In this document: piece by piece, positions 39,305-49,883 of the stretch
How the letters are laid out: every line of letters begins with the position of its first letter
How positions within the stretch are numbered: the stretch's first letter is position 1
Source of the DNA: Polynucleobacter sp. AP-Capit-er-40B-B4
GTDB lineage: Bacteria > Pseudomonadota > Gammaproteobacteria > Burkholderiales > Burkholderiaceae
Length of the DNA stretch: 64,000 bases
Assembly: GCF_018882245.1 (NCBI RefSeq)
Contig: NZ_JACVOV010000001.1
Location: 744,001 to 808,000 of the forward strand
Direction of reading: 5' to 3'
Notes under the pieces: model-generated
Databases searched by the model: none
Told to the model about the DNA's origin: nothing
Seen by the model: only the letters and a program-made list of their open reading frames with translations
Made by a program: the position numbers and the translations under genes

Positions 39305-40501
39305 ATGCATTTACTTCCAGAAATTACCGAATCCGCAGAAGCGATTCAAGAAATTCGACGCAATATTCATGCACACCCTGAATTGCGTTTCGAAGAAAAT
39401 CGCACGGCCAATTTAGTTGCAGAGGCACTTTCTAGCTGGGGAATCACCGTTTACCGTGGTATGGGAAAAACTGGAGTAGTGGGCCGCTTGGATGGCGACT
39501 TAGGCCCAGGCAAGATGATTGGTCTTCGTGCTGATATGGATGCGCTGCCATTGCAAGAGCACAACAACTTTGCACATGCATCAAAAAATCCAGGAAAAAT
39601 GCACGCTTGTGGTCACGATGGTCACACTGCCATGCTTCTTGGTGCCGCACAATATCTATCAAATCATCGTGACTTCAAAGGTACGGTGATCTTTATTTTC
39701 CAGCCTGCGGAAGAAGGTGGTGCGGGCGCAAATGAAATGATCAAAGATGGACTCTTCAAAGAGTTTCCATGTGATGCTGTATTTGGTTTACACAACTGGC
39801 CGGGCCTAGCGGAAGGTCATTTTGGCGTAACACCTGGCCCCATGATGGCCTCTAGCAATACTTTCGAAATCACCATTACAGGAAAAGGTGGTCACGCCGC
39901 TCTTCCACATAACAGCGCAGATCCAGTATTTACGGGTGCGCAGGTGGTTCTTGCATTGCAAAGCATCATTACTCGCAATAAACGCCCTGTAGATGCCGCG
40001 GTTTTATCCATTACGCAATTTCATGCCGGTGAAACAAGCAATGTCATTCCGGATAGCGCATTCATTGGTGGCACAGTGCGTACATTCACGTTGGACGTCT
40101 TGGACCTCATTGAGCAGCGCCTTCGAGAAATCGCACACAGTGTTGCGAGTGCTTTCGATTGCCAAGCAGAAATTACATTTGCTAGAAATTACCCACCCCT
40201 CATTAATCATGCCAATGAAGTGGAATTTGCCACCGAGGTAATGAGTGAATTAGTTGGCAAGCAAAATGTGAATGCCTCAATCGATCCGACGATGGGCGCA
40301 GAAGACTTTGCATTTATGTTGCTGGAAAAGCCAGGTTGTTATGTTTTCCTTGGTAATGGCGATGGCGATCATCGCTCTGTAGGTCATGGCATGGGTCCTT
40401 GCCACCTACACAATCCCTCATACGACTTTAATGATTCCTTGATCCCAGTAGGCGTGAGCTATTGGGTCAAACTAGCTCAACGCTTCCTGGAAAAAAACTA
40501 A
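39305..40501 (+). CDS. M20-family amidohydrolase (hippurate hydrolase-like)
   Basis: Zinc-type amidohydrolase of the M20D group, whose members cleave N-acyl amino acids such as hippurate or N-acetyl substrates. Metal ligands are seen in the HACGHDGHTAML motif (about 100-111), in PAEEGGAGA (about 140) and in a C-terminal HNPSYDFND. It has 398 residues and no signal peptide, so it is cytoplasmic. Substrate is not predictable. It follows bioD by 56 bases and may have its own promoter. Confidence 0.85.
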   Translation: MHLLPEITESAEAIQEIRRNIHAHPELRFEENRTANLVAEALSSWGITVYRGMGKTGVVGRLDGDLGPGKMIGLRADMDALPLQEHNNFAHASKNPGKMHACGHDGHTAMLLGAAQYLSNHRDFKGTVIFIFQPAEEGGAGANEMIKDGLFKEFPCDAVFGLHNWPGLAEGHFGVTPGPMMASSNTFEITITGKGGHAALPHNSADPVFTGAQVVLALQSIITRNKRPVDAAVLSITQFHAGETSNVIPDSAFIGGTVRTFTLDVLDLIEQRLREIAHSVASAFDCQAEITFARNYPPLINHANEVEFATEVMSELVGKQNVNASIDPTMGAEDFAFMLLEKPGCYVFLGNGDGDHRSVGHGMGPCHLHNPSYDFNDSLIPVGVSYWVKLAQRFLEKN

Positions 40502-40523
40502 ATTCTTTTTTGAATTTATTTAC

Positions 40524-41300
40524 TTAAGAATTAGTAAATTTGGCTGGGCGTTTTTCCATAAACGCGGCCATGCCTTCTTTCTGATCATTTGTAGCAAAAC
40601 ACGCATGAAAGAGACGGCGCTCAAAATGAATGCCCTCAGACAATGTAGTCTCGTAGGCAGTGTTAATGCTTTCTTTCACCATCATTGCAGTTAATAAAGG
40701 CATATCAGCAATTCCTTTAGCAATCGCTTTTACCTCTTTCAATAATTCTGCTTGCGGGAAAATTCTGGCGACCAAACCTGACCGCTCAGCTTCGGCAGCA
40801 TCCATCATGCGGCCTGTCAGAGCTAAATCCATGGCTTTTGCTTTCGATACTGCACGCGGTAAACGTTGTGTACCGCCAGCCCCAGGAATGATGCCTAGCT
40901 TCACTTCTGGTTGAGCAAACTTCGCGTTATCCGCAGCCATAATGGTGTCGCACATCATGGCGAGCTCACAACCACCGCCCAGCGCATAGCCTGAGACGGC
41001 AGCTATTACAGGTTTACGGACTTTTTTAATCTCTTCCCAATTGCGGGTAATAAAGTCGCCGCGATAAACATCTTTCAATCCATACTTCGCCATGGATGCG
41101 ATATCTGCTCCAGCCGCAAACGCCTTCTCGCTGCCAGTGACAATCATGCAGCCAATATTGTCATCTGCATCAAAAGCCAATAGCGCAGCGCCAAGCTCCT
41201 CCATCAATTGGTCATTCAAGGCATTTAATACTTCAGGCCGATTCAAAGTGATCGTGGCAACTTTACCGTCCACTTCAGTCAAAATTGTTTTGTAGCTCAT
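40524..41300 (-). CDS. Enoyl-CoA hydratase (crotonase family)
   Basis: Hydrates trans-2-enoyl-CoA in fatty-acid beta-oxidation. The oxyanion-hole segments [11 protein letters not shown] and [11 protein letters not shown], the [18 protein letters not shown] motif with both catalytic glutamates, and the [17 protein letters not shown] tail match the short-chain hydratase (258 residues). It converges on the amidohydrolase gene. Confidence 0.92.
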   Translation of the reverse strand: MSYKTILTEVDGKVATITLNRPEVLNALNDQLMEELGAALLAFDADDNIGCMIVTGSEKAFAAGADIASMAKYGLKDVYRGDFITRNWEEIKKVRKPVIAAVSGYALGGGCELAMMCDTIMAADNAKFAQPEVKLGIIPGAGGTQRLPRAVSKAKAMDLALTGRMMDAAEAERSGLVARIFPQAELLKEVKAIAKGIADMPLLTAMMVKESINTAYETTLSEGIHFERRLFHACFATNDQKEGMAAFMEKRPAKFTNS

Positions 41301-41326
41301 GTATTTCTTTCAGCAATAAAAATGAA

Positions 41327-42457
41327 TTAACGTGGAAGCAGCAGCCACATCCTGCCGTTTTGTTTCATGCGGCCCGCCATCTCTCCAGCAGATTCTCCTG
41401 ATCCCCAATAGTAGTCTGCTCTCACGCCGCCGACAATCGCTTTACCAGTATCCTGCGCCATTACTAGCTTTTGCAAGGGTTGATTGCTTAGCGGCTTAGT
41501 GGTGGCCAAAAAGACAGGTGCGCCCAAAGGCAAAGCCTGCAGATCCACAGCAATGCTACGCTCACTAGTGAGCGGAACGCCTAAGGCACCGTTGGGGCCC
41601 AGATCTGCTGACACATTGCCCGGTAACTCTTTAAAGAAAACAAAACGTGGGTTGGCATTGAGCATTTCATTAACTCGATCAGGATTACGTTTAGCCCACT
41701 GCGAAATACCTTGCATCGTTGCTTCGCTTCGCGTAATTTCTTTGCGATCTAACAACCACTGTGCGAATGACTTAAATGGTTGATCGTTGGTTCCAGCAAA
41801 GCCAAGACGTAAGATTCGACCATCTTCAAGACGAATTTTTCCAGAGCCTTGGATTTGCATGGAGGCTGCTGCCACAGGATCTTGCACCCATGCGATTTCA
41901 GATCCATTGAGCACTCCTGAACTCATGAGCTCTGCACGCGTTGGACCTGGATTCGGCTTTGATTTACGCCAAGCGCTTGGATAGCTATAAAGAGGTACGT
42001 TGTATGTACTAGTGCGAGTAAGTGAGCCATTCATGACCGGCTCGTAATACCCAGTAATTAAGCCTGTATCGTTTCCAGAGCTAGTGCGAATTTCATAAAC
42101 TTGAAAATTACTTTCGAAATATTTTCGAACTGCTTGCGTATCTCGACCCGAAACATTGCTTGCTTGAGCACACACTTGACGCCAATTGACTTCACTATTT
42201 TTCTTGCGTAAAGCATCACAGCTTTTTAACCAAGCGGGCCAAGCTTGAGATAGATCATCCTCCTGCCACCCCGGCAAAGCCTGCCAGGAGACAGCGCTAA
42301 AACTTGCAATGGAAGAGCTGTAGCTTGATGGCGAGGCACCGGAGCTGCTCGAGCGATATCCCGTACCACGAGTAGGGGGAGTGGAACATCCAGCAACCAA
42401 GCTGGCAACTAGGATTGCGAATACACTTAATGAAACATATTTAAATTTAGAAATCAT
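41327..42457 (-). CDS. mltA: Membrane-bound lytic murein transglycosylase A
   Basis: Outer-membrane lipoprotein that cleaves peptidoglycan with 1,6-anhydro ring formation. The start at 42457 gives MISKFKYVSL, a hydrophobic stretch and a lipobox LVAGC with the lipidated C24. The MltA domain (GLITGYYEPVMNGS) is followed by the 3D domain carrying the catalytic aspartate region VMAQDTGKAIVGGVRADYYWG. A longer frame to 42562 would hide the signal sequence. Its ATG shares the palindrome CATG with an opposite small ORF. Confidence 0.92.
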   Translation of the reverse strand: MISKFKYVSLSVFAILVASLVAGCSTPPTRGTGYRSSSSGASPSSYSSSIASFSAVSWQALPGWQEDDLSQAWPAWLKSCDALRKKNSEVNWRQVCAQASNVSGRDTQAVRKYFESNFQVYEIRTSSGNDTGLITGYYEPVMNGSLTRTSTYNVPLYSYPSAWRKSKPNPGPTRAELMSSGVLNGSEIAWVQDPVAAASMQIQGSGKIRLEDGRILRLGFAGTNDQPFKSFAQWLLDRKEITRSEATMQGISQWAKRNPDRVNEMLNANPRFVFFKELPGNVSADLGPNGALGVPLTSERSIAVDLQALPLGAPVFLATTKPLSNQPLQKLVMAQDTGKAIVGGVRADYYWGSGESAGEMAGRMKQNGRMWLLLPR

Positions 42458-42569
42458 GATCGCCAATTTACTCGATGAATACCCAATGCTACTGTTTGTC
42501 TTTGAAGGTGCCGTTGCCTTAGGACTTTTGTTGTTTATTGTTCTCTGGACGGGCAAAGGCAAAAAATAG
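42456..42569 (+). CDS. Possible 37-residue single-pass membrane protein
   Basis: A short frame starts at an ATG embedded in CATG, where the reverse CAT is the mltA start. It encodes a polar N-terminus, one hydrophobic span (about residues 11-31) and a Lys/Gly tail (TGKGKK), the pattern of a small inner-membrane protein. It fills the gap between apaG and mltA on the opposite strand. No strong ribosome site is visible. It could be chance; conservation must decide. Confidence 0.4.
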   Translation: MIANLLDEYPMLLFVFEGAVALGLLLFIVLWTGKGKK

Positions 42570-42592
42570 CCCTTCTGCGTCCTTGCCCTAAG

Positions 42593-42967
42593 CTAGTGCA
42601 AGGTACGCGGCATGACTAGGGCGAACTCAGGAATGGGGGCCTGAAAGAACTGAGCCTCCTCAGTTACGCAGAAATACTCCCCACGCATGGTCCCCGCAGG
42701 GGTGGGCAAAGTAGCCCAACTGGTGTATTCAAAATGCTCCCCCGAGCGCAAAAGTGGCTGTTGGCCTACAACCCCCAATCCCCGGACCTCCTGGACATCG
42801 TTATCCCCATCAGTAATAAACCAATGGCGTGCAATTAGCTGAATGCTGGCCGTACCCGTATTTCGTATGGTGACGGTATAAGCAAAGGCAAATTGGCGGT
42901 TATCCGGGTCAGATTGCTCAGGAAGATACTGGGCTTTGACCGTAATGCTGATTTCGTGGGGATTCAT
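42593..42967 (-). CDS. apaG: ApaG protein
   Basis: Small beta-sandwich protein of the ApaG/DUF525 family, linked to Co2+/Mg2+ sensitivity and diadenosine tetraphosphate levels in enterics. The conserved FAYTVTIRNTG and MRGEYFCVTEEAQFFQAPIPEFAL segments are clear. The ATG at 42967 (124 residues) fits the family N-terminus; an ATG at 42985 adds six residues. It precedes mltA on the same strand. Confidence 0.93.
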   Translation of the reverse strand: MNPHEISITVKAQYLPEQSDPDNRQFAFAYTVTIRNTGTASIQLIARHWFITDGDNDVQEVRGLGVVGQQPLLRSGEHFEYTSWATLPTPAGTMRGEYFCVTEEAQFFQAPIPEFALVMPRTLH

Positions 42968-43016
42968 GGTCGAATTCTGCTCCATCCTAAGGTCAACTGC
43001 AAGCTAGAATCTAGGG

Positions 43017-43742
43017 ATGGAAAGCCAAAAATCATCCTCAAATAGTCAATTTGTTATTGCCCCATCGATTTTGTCTGCTGACTTCGCCTGTCTGGGCAAG
43101 GAAGTACAAGACGTTTTAGTGGCGGGCGCTGATTGGATTCACTTTGATGTGATGGATAACCACTATGTGCCTAATCTGACTATTGGCCCCTTGGTTTGTG
43201 AGGCTATTCGTCCGCATGTAACCAAAGATGGCAAGCCAGCTGTGATCGATGTTCACTTAATGATTGAACCAGTGGATCGCATTGTTCCTGACTTTGCTAA
43301 AGCGGGTGCCAATCTCATTAGCTTTCATCCCGAAGCAAGTCCGCATGTTAATCGCACACTGAATCTCATTCGTGATCAAGGTTGCCAAGCAGGTCTTGTG
43401 TTTAATCCAGCAACCCCACTAGATCATCTTGATCACACATTGGAACTCATTGACCTGGTATTGCTGATGTCAGTTAATCCAGGATTCGGTGGTCAATCAT
43501 TTATACCAAGCACTCTCAATAAAATTTCTCAAGTTCGTGCGCGCCTCGATCGCTACCAAGCAGAGACTGGCCGACACATTCGTCTTGAGGTGGATGGCGG
43601 CATTAAGGTCGACAATATTGCCGAAGTAGCGAAAGCGGGTGCCGATACATTTGTGGCAGGCTCAGCAATTTACGGTAAAGAAAATTATGCACAAGTGATT
43701 GATGCAATGCGCACTGAATTAGGAAAGTCAGGAATATCCTAA
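43017..43742 (+). CDS. rpe: Ribulose-phosphate 3-epimerase
   Basis: TIM-barrel epimerase of the pentose phosphate pathway. [53 protein letters not shown] and EVDGGI carry the metal and catalytic aspartates. It has 241 residues. It overlaps trpE by one base (TAATG), so it leads the trp run. The phosphoglycolate phosphatase gene gph, common between rpe and trpE in related bacteria, is absent here. Confidence 0.96.
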   Translation: MESQKSSSNSQFVIAPSILSADFACLGKEVQDVLVAGADWIHFDVMDNHYVPNLTIGPLVCEAIRPHVTKDGKPAVIDVHLMIEPVDRIVPDFAKAGANLISFHPEASPHVNRTLNLIRDQGCQAGLVFNPATPLDHLDHTLELIDLVLLMSVNPGFGGQSFIPSTLNKISQVRARLDRYQAETGRHIRLEVDGGIKVDNIAEVAKAGADTFVAGSAIYGKENYAQVIDAMRTELGKSGIS

Positions 43743-45247
43743 TGCAACGCGAAGAATTTAATGCCCTAGCAAAACAGGGTTTCAATCGCATTCCTCTCAT
43801 TAAGGAGGTATTGGCAGATCTTGAAACTCCATTGTCGCTTTACGTCAAACTCAGCCAAGCGTTTGGCAAGAAAAATACCTACCTATTGGAGTCTGTTTTA
43901 GGTGGTGAACGCTTCGGCCGCTTCTCCTTTATTGGCCTGCCTGCCAAGACAATCGTCAGAACTGTTGGCACGCCTACTGCGCCGATCAATGAAGTGGTTA
44001 CAGATGGAAAAGTTGTTGAAAGTAATACCGACAATCCACTCGACTTTGTAGATACTTATTTCAAACGCTTTAAGGTTGCACTACAAGCCGATATGCCACG
44101 TTTTTGTGGTGGCTTAGCAGGTTACTTTGGTTATGACACAGTGCGTTACATTGAGTCACGCCTAGCTAAGCATCAACTTCCGGATGAATTAGGGGTGCCT
44201 GATATTCAACTCATGTTGACAGAAGAGTTAGCAGTGATTGATAACGTTGCTGGAAAAATTTACTTCATCGTTTATGCAGATCCAAGCATTACTGATAGCT
44301 TTGAAAAAGCTCAGGGACGCTTAAAAGAATTAATGACTTGTCTTGGCAAGCCAGCAAATATGCCAGCATCTTTACCAAGCACCAAAACAGAACTCATTCG
44401 TAAATTTAAGGCTGCCGATTTTGAAAATGCAGTCCTTAAAACTAAAGAATATATTTTGGCCGGTGATTGCATGCAGGTTGTCATTGGTCAGCGTATTAGC
44501 AAACCCTTTACAGATTCACCATTAGCACTCTATAGAGCCCTACGCTCACTCAATCCATCCCCATATATGTATTTCTACGACTTTGGGGATATGCAAATCG
44601 TTGGATCATCTCCCGAAATCTTGGTGCGCCAAGAAAAACGTGCTGCCGAGAAGATTGTGACCATACGTCCGCTGGCTGGCACACGCCCTCGCGGAGCAAA
44701 CCCCGAGGAAGATGAGCGCCTTGCCAAAGAGCTCTTGGCAGATCCTAAAGAAATCGCAGAACACGTCATGCTGATTGATTTAGCTCGCAATGACGTGGGA
44801 CGTATCGCCAAAACAGGTTCAGTGAAGGTGACTGACTCTATGTCGATCGAGAAGTACTCACATGTTCAACATATTGTGAGCTCTGTAGAAGGCGATCTTT
44901 TAGACAATATGAGCAATATGGATGTATTGCGAGCCACCTTCCCAGCAGGCACCTTGTCAGGGGCACCAAAAATTCGGGCAATGGAAATCATTGATGAGAT
45001 GGAAATCGTGAAGCGCGGCGTATACGGTGGTGCGGTTGGCTATCTATCCTTCTCCGGAGATATGGATGTAGCCATTGCTATTCGTACGGGCGTTATCCGC
45101 GATGGCATGCTGCACTCTCAGGCAGGCGCTGGTGTCGTAGCCGACTCTGACCCAACTGCCGAGTGGAAAGAAACGGAAGCAAAAGCACGTGCAGTATTGA
45201 CTGCAGCAGATTTAGTACAAGGAGGACTTGATGCTCCTAATGATTGA
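43742..45247 (+). CDS. trpE: Anthranilate synthase component I
   Basis: Chorismate-converting subunit that makes anthranilate with TrpG ammonia. The N-terminal [16 protein letters not shown] carries the tryptophan-feedback motif. The chorismate-binding core shows [29 protein letters not shown] and [11 protein letters not shown]. At 501 residues it is standard. No leader peptide or attenuator is seen before it because rpe abuts it. Confidence 0.96.
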   Translation: MQREEFNALAKQGFNRIPLIKEVLADLETPLSLYVKLSQAFGKKNTYLLESVLGGERFGRFSFIGLPAKTIVRTVGTPTAPINEVVTDGKVVESNTDNPLDFVDTYFKRFKVALQADMPRFCGGLAGYFGYDTVRYIESRLAKHQLPDELGVPDIQLMLTEELAVIDNVAGKIYFIVYADPSITDSFEKAQGRLKELMTCLGKPANMPASLPSTKTELIRKFKAADFENAVLKTKEYILAGDCMQVVIGQRISKPFTDSPLALYRALRSLNPSPYMYFYDFGDMQIVGSSPEILVRQEKRAAEKIVTIRPLAGTRPRGANPEEDERLAKELLADPKEIAEHVMLIDLARNDVGRIAKTGSVKVTDSMSIEKYSHVQHIVSSVEGDLLDNMSNMDVLRATFPAGTLSGAPKIRAMEIIDEMEIVKRGVYGGAVGYLSFSGDMDVAIAIRTGVIRDGMLHSQAGAGVVADSDPTAEWKETEAKARAVLTAADLVQGGLDAPND

Positions 45248-45797
45248 TAACTATGATTCGTTTACCTATAACCTTGTTCAGTATTTTGCGGAACTGGGTG
45301 AAGAAGTAAAAGTATTTCGCAATGATGAAATTACGGTTGAGGATATTGCTAAGCTCAATCCTGCACGCATCTGCATCTCACCTGGGCCATGTAGCCCAGC
45401 TGAAGCAGGCATCTCAGTTGAAACTATCAAGCGCTATGCCGGAGAAATTCCGATTCTTGGAGTTTGCTTAGGTCATCAAGCGATTGGTGAAGCGTTTGGC
45501 GGTAAAGTCATTCGCGCCCAAAAGGTGATGCACGGTAAGACCGATAGCATTCATCACACTGGTGTGGGTGTATTTAAAAATTTACCCGATCCATTTAAGG
45601 TGACTCGTTATCACTCTCTCGCTATCGAGAAAAGTTCCCTGCCTGCGATGTTAGAAGTAACCGCAACATCGTCCGATGGGGAGATTATGGGTGTACGCCA
45701 CAAGGAGCTTGCGGTTGAAGGTGTGCAGTTTCATCCAGAGTCAATTCTTTCTGAGCATGGCCATGCCCTGCTCAAGAATTTTTTACAAAACAAATAA
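45231..45797 (+). CDS. trpG: Anthranilate synthase component II (glutamine amidotransferase)
   Basis: Class I glutaminase subunit supplying ammonia to TrpE. The catalytic triad shows as [11 protein letters not shown] (nucleophile cysteine) and the C-terminal FHPES. The ATG at 45231 has an ideal GGAGGA ribosome site four bases upstream, inside the trpE end, and is preferred to the overlapping TTG. It has 188 residues and may also serve folate synthesis. Confidence 0.96.
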   Translation: MLLMIDNYDSFTYNLVQYFAELGEEVKVFRNDEITVEDIAKLNPARICISPGPCSPAEAGISVETIKRYAGEIPILGVCLGHQAIGEAFGGKVIRAQKVMHGKTDSIHHTGVGVFKNLPDPFKVTRYHSLAIEKSSLPAMLEVTATSSDGEIMGVRHKELAVEGVQFHPESILSEHGHALLKNFLQNK

Positions 45798-45817
45798 GCA
45801 ACCTTAATTACAGCGCT

Positions 45818-46843
45818 ATGCCAATCACTCCGCAAGAAGCCTTACAACGCTGCATTGAACACCGCGAACTATTTCATGATGAGATGACTGCCATGATGCG
45901 CCTCATCATGAGCGGTGAGATGTCGCCAGAGTTGGTTGCTGGATTATTGGTTGCACTGCGCACCAAAAAAGAAACCGTTGGTGAAATCGCTGCTGCTGCA
46001 CAAGTCATGCGTGAGTTTGCAACCTCTGTAAAAGTGGATGACCGCAATCACCTAGTTGATGTAGTTGGCACAGGCGGCGATGGCGCGCACACATTCAATA
46101 TCTCGACTGCAGCGATGTTTGTTGCAGCAGGTGCAGGAGCAAAGATTGCTAAACACGGCAACCGTAGTGTGAGCAGCAAGTCCGGTAGCGCTGATGTTTT
46201 AGAAGCGCTTGGCGTTAATCTTGCTCTGTCCGCCGATCAAGTAGCCAAATGCATCTCAACGGTAGGCGCAGGCTTTATGTTTGCCCCAAACCATCATCCA
46301 GCAATGAAGAATGTTGTTCCTATTCGCAAGCCACTCGGCGTACGAACTATTTTTAATATCTTGGGCCCTCTCACCAACCCTGCAGATGCCAAGCGTATCT
46401 TGATGGGTGTGTTTCACCCGGATCTCGTAGGCATTCAGGCACGCGTATTGCAAGCATTAGGAATGGAGCACGCACTAGTGGTTTATGGACGCGATGGTCT
46501 TGATGAAATTTCTTTAGAGGGACCCACCCTGGTTGGAGAGCTCAAAGATGGCGTGGTGCGTGAATATGAAATTCATCCAAAAGACTTTGGCCTAAATACA
46601 GCCCCAACCAATGGCTTCAAAGTAGGAAATGCCGAAGAGTCCAAGAAGATTGTTCTTGAGGTTCTCGATGGCAAGCCAGGCGCAGCAAGCGATATTGTTT
46701 GCCTCAATGCAGGTGCAACGCTTTACGTTGCGGGCGTGGCAAAAGACATTGCTAGCGGTGTTGAACTTGCTAAAGCCGCTATTGCATCAGGTGCTGCACG
46801 TCAGAAGCTAGACGCATTCGTAGCAGCAACACAATCTAAATAA
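45818..46843 (+). CDS. trpD: Anthranilate phosphoribosyltransferase
   Basis: Transfers phosphoribose from PRPP to anthranilate. The PRPP-binding [33 protein letters not shown] and ILGPLTNPA motifs are visible, and length is 341 residues. It lies 20 bases after trpG and ten before trpC. Confidence 0.96.
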   Translation: MPITPQEALQRCIEHRELFHDEMTAMMRLIMSGEMSPELVAGLLVALRTKKETVGEIAAAAQVMREFATSVKVDDRNHLVDVVGTGGDGAHTFNISTAAMFVAAGAGAKIAKHGNRSVSSKSGSADVLEALGVNLALSADQVAKCISTVGAGFMFAPNHHPAMKNVVPIRKPLGVRTIFNILGPLTNPADAKRILMGVFHPDLVGIQARVLQALGMEHALVVYGRDGLDEISLEGPTLVGELKDGVVREYEIHPKDFGLNTAPTNGFKVGNAEESKKIVLEVLDGKPGAASDIVCLNAGATLYVAGVAKDIASGVELAKAAIASGAARQKLDAFVAATQSK

Positions 46844-46853
46844 ATCACTATTC

Positions 46854-47657
46854 ATGAGCGATATCCTCGACAAAATTGTTGCAACCAAAAAGATTGAAGT
46901 TGCCAACTGCCTCAATAAAGTGTCACTTGCCAATCAACGTGAGCAAGCTGAAGCGAATAATCTAGATGCATTTCTAAAGCCTAGAGGCTTTATCCAGTCT
47001 ATAGAGAGAAAAATTGCAGCTGGTAAAGCTGGTGTGATCACTGAAATTAAGAGGGCGAGCCCAAGCAAAGGAATCTTGCGCGAGAACTTTGTGCCAGCAG
47101 ATATTGCCAAGTCCTATGAAAAACATGGCGCCGCTTGTTTGTCAGTTCTGACAGATGTGGATTATTTTCAAGGCTGCAACGACTACCTCCAGCAAGCTCG
47201 TGCCGCTTGCAGTATTCCCGTTTTGCGCAAGGACTTCACCATAGATCCATATCAAGTTTATGAAGCCCGCGCGATTGGTGCAGATGCAATTCTATTAATC
47301 GTAGCTTGCTTAGAGCTCAATCAAATGAAAGAGTTGGAAGCCTGCGCGCATGAGCTAGGTTTAGATGTATTGGTCGAGGTACACAATGCTCCCGAGTTGG
47401 AGCAAGCGTTAGAACTTAAAACTCCGCTACTTGGAATTAATAATCGAAACCTCAAGACTTTTGAGGTAACCCTGCAAACTACGCTCTCTCTGCTATCTAT
47501 GGTTCCGAGTAGCAAAACATTGGTAACAGAGTCTGGGATATTGGGTCGCGCCGATGTTGAGCTCATGCGCGAACATCAAGTAAATGCCTTCTTGGTGGGT
47601 GAAGCCTTTATGCGTGCCGCCGACCCAGGCACCGCTCTTAGTGAGCTGTTTGCCTAA
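46854..47657 (+). CDS. trpC: Indole-3-glycerol-phosphate synthase
   Basis: TIM-barrel enzyme closing the indole ring. [44 protein letters not shown] and VTESGI identify stand-alone TrpC (267 residues), not fused with TrpF. It ends the trp run and overlaps the converging membrane-protein gene by 20 bases. trpF, trpB and trpA are elsewhere. Confidence 0.95.
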   Translation: MSDILDKIVATKKIEVANCLNKVSLANQREQAEANNLDAFLKPRGFIQSIERKIAAGKAGVITEIKRASPSKGILRENFVPADIAKSYEKHGAACLSVLTDVDYFQGCNDYLQQARAACSIPVLRKDFTIDPYQVYEARAIGADAILLIVACLELNQMKELEACAHELGLDVLVEVHNAPELEQALELKTPLLGINNRNLKTFEVTLQTTLSLLSMVPSSKTLVTESGILGRADVELMREHQVNAFLVGEAFMRAADPGTALSELFA

Positions 47658-48207
47658 CTTTTCTCAAGAGGTCTAAGCAGTATTTGACCAAAGAGATTAG
47701 TAGCAAAGAACCTAATACATCACCTATAAACATCACGACAAAGTGATTGATGCTACCAGCGTCTTCCAGCGTCATAGTGGAAAACCACCATTGATGCAAG
47801 CCTGCTGAAAACAGGGAATACATCAAAATACAGGCAATTAGTTTTGGGAAATTGAGATTACTTAGATCTGATTCAAGTCGTAGATTACTAAATACAAAAA
47901 ATCGAGCTAAATACGGAGCAAATCCGGAGATTAGTCCGATGCCAACGCACAGCGTTAACTCATGCGGGAAGTCACCGTAATAGCTAATGAGGAAAGAGGC
48001 GACTGCAATTCCAAGGGCGCCAGGCAAACCAAAAATCAAAGTCAGAAATAAACGCAAGCCAGCGGGAAGATAAATCCAATTGACTCCCAAACCAAATACC
48101 AAGCTATTCGTTAACCAACCATTGAAATAAAAAAGAAATGTGTACGCCATCGCACTAATGACGCATCCAATAAACCACTCTGAAGAAATTGTGAATAATT
48201 TAGACAT
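47638..48207 (-). CDS. MASE1-like integral membrane protein
   Basis: A 189-residue protein with about five to six hydrophobic segments and no soluble domain. [19 protein letters not shown] and the C-terminal [22 protein letters not shown] resemble the MASE1 sensory membrane domain. That domain is normally fused to a kinase or GGDEF output, which is missing here. It is divergent from a small winged-helix gene across 113 bases containing two inverted repeats. Function is unknown; the MASE1 likeness is from memory of the motif pattern. Confidence 0.7.
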   Translation of the reverse strand: MSKLFTISSEWFIGCVISAMAYTFLFYFNGWLTNSLVFGLGVNWIYLPAGLRLFLTLIFGLPGALGIAVASFLISYYGDFPHELTLCVGIGLISGFAPYLARFFVFSNLRLESDLSNLNFPKLIACILMYSLFSAGLHQWWFSTMTLEDAGSINHFVVMFIGDVLGSLLLISLVKYCLDLLRKVRQTAH

Positions 48208-48233
48208 TGCACTCAGTATGGATTAATTCTTTT

Positions 48234-48251
48234 AATTGATGTCGGTCAATT
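48234..48251. promoter_or_regulatory. Inverted repeat, possible operator
   Basis: AATTGA and TCAATT arms flank six bases (TGTCGG) in the spacer between the divergent membrane-protein and winged-helix genes. The 18-base size suits a dimeric winged-helix regulator, which may be the neighbouring gene product. Confidence 0.35.
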
Positions 48252-48320
48252 GCTAAAAGTAAGATTAGGGAATACACTCATGTTAGCTCAAAAGCTAATA
48301 ACAAATAATCACAAGCGCAA

Positions 48321-48671
48321 ATGCCAACTCTCAAAACTTCGCCCTACATCAAGTTTCTTAATCTGATTGATGCTATTGATCGCATTAATCCAGGGAAGAA
48401 ACTGGACTGCGTAGAAGAAAGCCTGCTGGATAAGATTGTTGCTTGTGCGCATGCCAAGCAAGCTATTTTGGTTGGCGATTTAATTTCCATTGCTGACCTA
48501 GGCTCGCAGGCCACATTACATGGTCGCCTGAAAAATCTGAGTGCTATGGGTTACATCAAAATGGCGGCCAATGCGGATGGTCGTAAAAAAGAGGTTTTGC
48601 CGACTAAGATGGCCTTGAAGCGCTATGAAGAAATCTCTAAATGCTTAGAAAAGGCCGTTAAAGCTGTTTAA
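48321..48671 (+). CDS. Small winged-helix (MarR-like) DNA-binding protein
   Basis: A 116-residue protein whose central part (VGDLISIADLGSQATLHGRLKNLSAMGYI) reads as a helix-turn-helix, followed by a wing with DGRKKEVLPT and a C-terminal helix, the MarR-like layout. It lacks the long N-terminal dimerisation helices of full MarR. No ligand site is recognisable. Its divergent partner is the MASE1-like protein, so local regulation is plausible but unproven. Confidence 0.75.
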   Translation: MPTLKTSPYIKFLNLIDAIDRINPGKKLDCVEESLLDKIVACAHAKQAILVGDLISIADLGSQATLHGRLKNLSAMGYIKMAANADGRKKEVLPTKMALKRYEEISKCLEKAVKAV

Positions 48672-48702
48672 TCAGTAACTCAGCCTATTCGGCCACATAA
48701 GC

Positions 48703-48726
48703 AAAAAGCCCTTTTCAGGGCTTTTT
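48703..48726. terminator. Bidirectional intrinsic terminator
   Basis: AAAAAGCCCT and AGGGCTTTTT form a ten-base-pair stem with a TTTC loop between the convergent winged-helix gene and ychF. U-tracts are available on both strands. Confidence 0.85.
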
Positions 48727-48748
48727 TATTTGGCTGGAATAGAACTTC

Positions 48749-49843
48749 TTAGACGTTAAACAAGAAGTTCAATACGTCTCCATCCTTCACAACGTATTCC
48801 TTACCTTCAGCGCGCATCTTGCCTGCTTCCTTGGCACCCGCCTCACCTTTGAACTGAACAAAGTCATCATAAGAAATAGTTTGGGCACGAATAAACCCGC
48901 GCTCAAAATCCGTATGAATCACACCAGCAGCTTGTGGCGCTGTATCACCCTGATGAATAGTCCAGGCACGAACTTCTTTAACACCAGCGGTGAAATAGGT
49001 TTGCAAACCGAGCAATGAATAACCTGCACGAATCACGCGATCCAAGCCCGGCTCTTCCATCCCCAGATCAGCTAGGAACTCAATCTTGTCAGCTTCATCC
49101 AAGTCAGCAATTTCTGCTTCAATTGCCGCACAAACCGCTACGACCGGCGCATTTTCTTTTGCAGCATGTTGTTTAACAGCGTCGAGGTGTGGATTGTTTG
49201 AGAAGCCATCTTCTTTCACATTCGCAACATACATCGCAGGCTTAGCCGTAATTAAGCACAAAGGCTTGATAAGCAACTTTTCATCGTCACTTAAGTTCAG
49301 GCTACGCACTGGTAAAGCAGAATCTAGATGGGTTTGAACTTTAGTCAGCACAGCAACTAAAGCAGCAGCTTCTTTGTCATTACCTGACTTTGCTGCCTTA
49401 CTTGAACGATTGAGAGTTTTCTCTACAGTTGCCAAATCAGATAGCGCCAACTCGGTATCAATCACACCAATATCAGCGATGGGGTCAATTTTTCCGGCAA
49501 CGTGAATCACGTTTGGATCCTCGAAACACCGCACCACATGGGTAATGGCGTCTGTTTCACGGATATTGGCCAAAAACTGATTGCCAAGACCTTCACCTTT
49601 TGAGGCGCCAGCTACCAAACCAGCAATATCGACAAATTCGACTGCTGCGGGCAGGATGCGCTCGGGCTTCACGATCTCAGCCAAAGCGGCTAAACGGGGG
49701 TCAGGAACCTCAACAACGCCCACATTAGGCTCAATCGTGCAGAAAGGATAGTTTTCCGCTGCGATCCCAGCCTTGGTAAGCGCATTAAAGAGGGTAGATT
49801 TGCCGACGTTAGGCAGGCCGACGATGCCACATTTCAAAGACAT
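48749..49843 (-). CDS. ychF: Obg-like ATPase YchF
   Basis: TRAFAC-class P-loop protein related to Obg that prefers ATP and binds ribosomes; a negative regulator of oxidative-stress response in E. coli. G1 is GLPNVGKST (about 8-16), G3 is DIAGL, the altered G4 region is NVKEDG, and the C-terminal TGS-like domain ends the 364 residues. It is divergent from the UbiH-family gene. Confidence 0.96.
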   Translation of the reverse strand: MSLKCGIVGLPNVGKSTLFNALTKAGIAAENYPFCTIEPNVGVVEVPDPRLAALAEIVKPERILPAAVEFVDIAGLVAGASKGEGLGNQFLANIRETDAITHVVRCFEDPNVIHVAGKIDPIADIGVIDTELALSDLATVEKTLNRSSKAAKSGNDKEAAALVAVLTKVQTHLDSALPVRSLNLSDDEKLLIKPLCLITAKPAMYVANVKEDGFSNNPHLDAVKQHAAKENAPVVAVCAAIEAEIADLDEADKIEFLADLGMEEPGLDRVIRAGYSLLGLQTYFTAGVKEVRAWTIHQGDTAPQAAGVIHTDFERGFIRAQTISYDDFVQFKGEAGAKEAGKMRAEGKEYVVKDGDVLNFLFNV

Positions 49844-49883
49844 GACGTTATTGTAAAGGGGCTGGTTTCGATATCATCGAGTT

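Noticed and set aside
40500..40517. AAATTC/GAATTT hairpin between the amidohydrolase and enoyl-CoA hydratase genes
   Set aside because: Only six A/T-rich base pairs with a loop of T residues; too weak to call a terminator.
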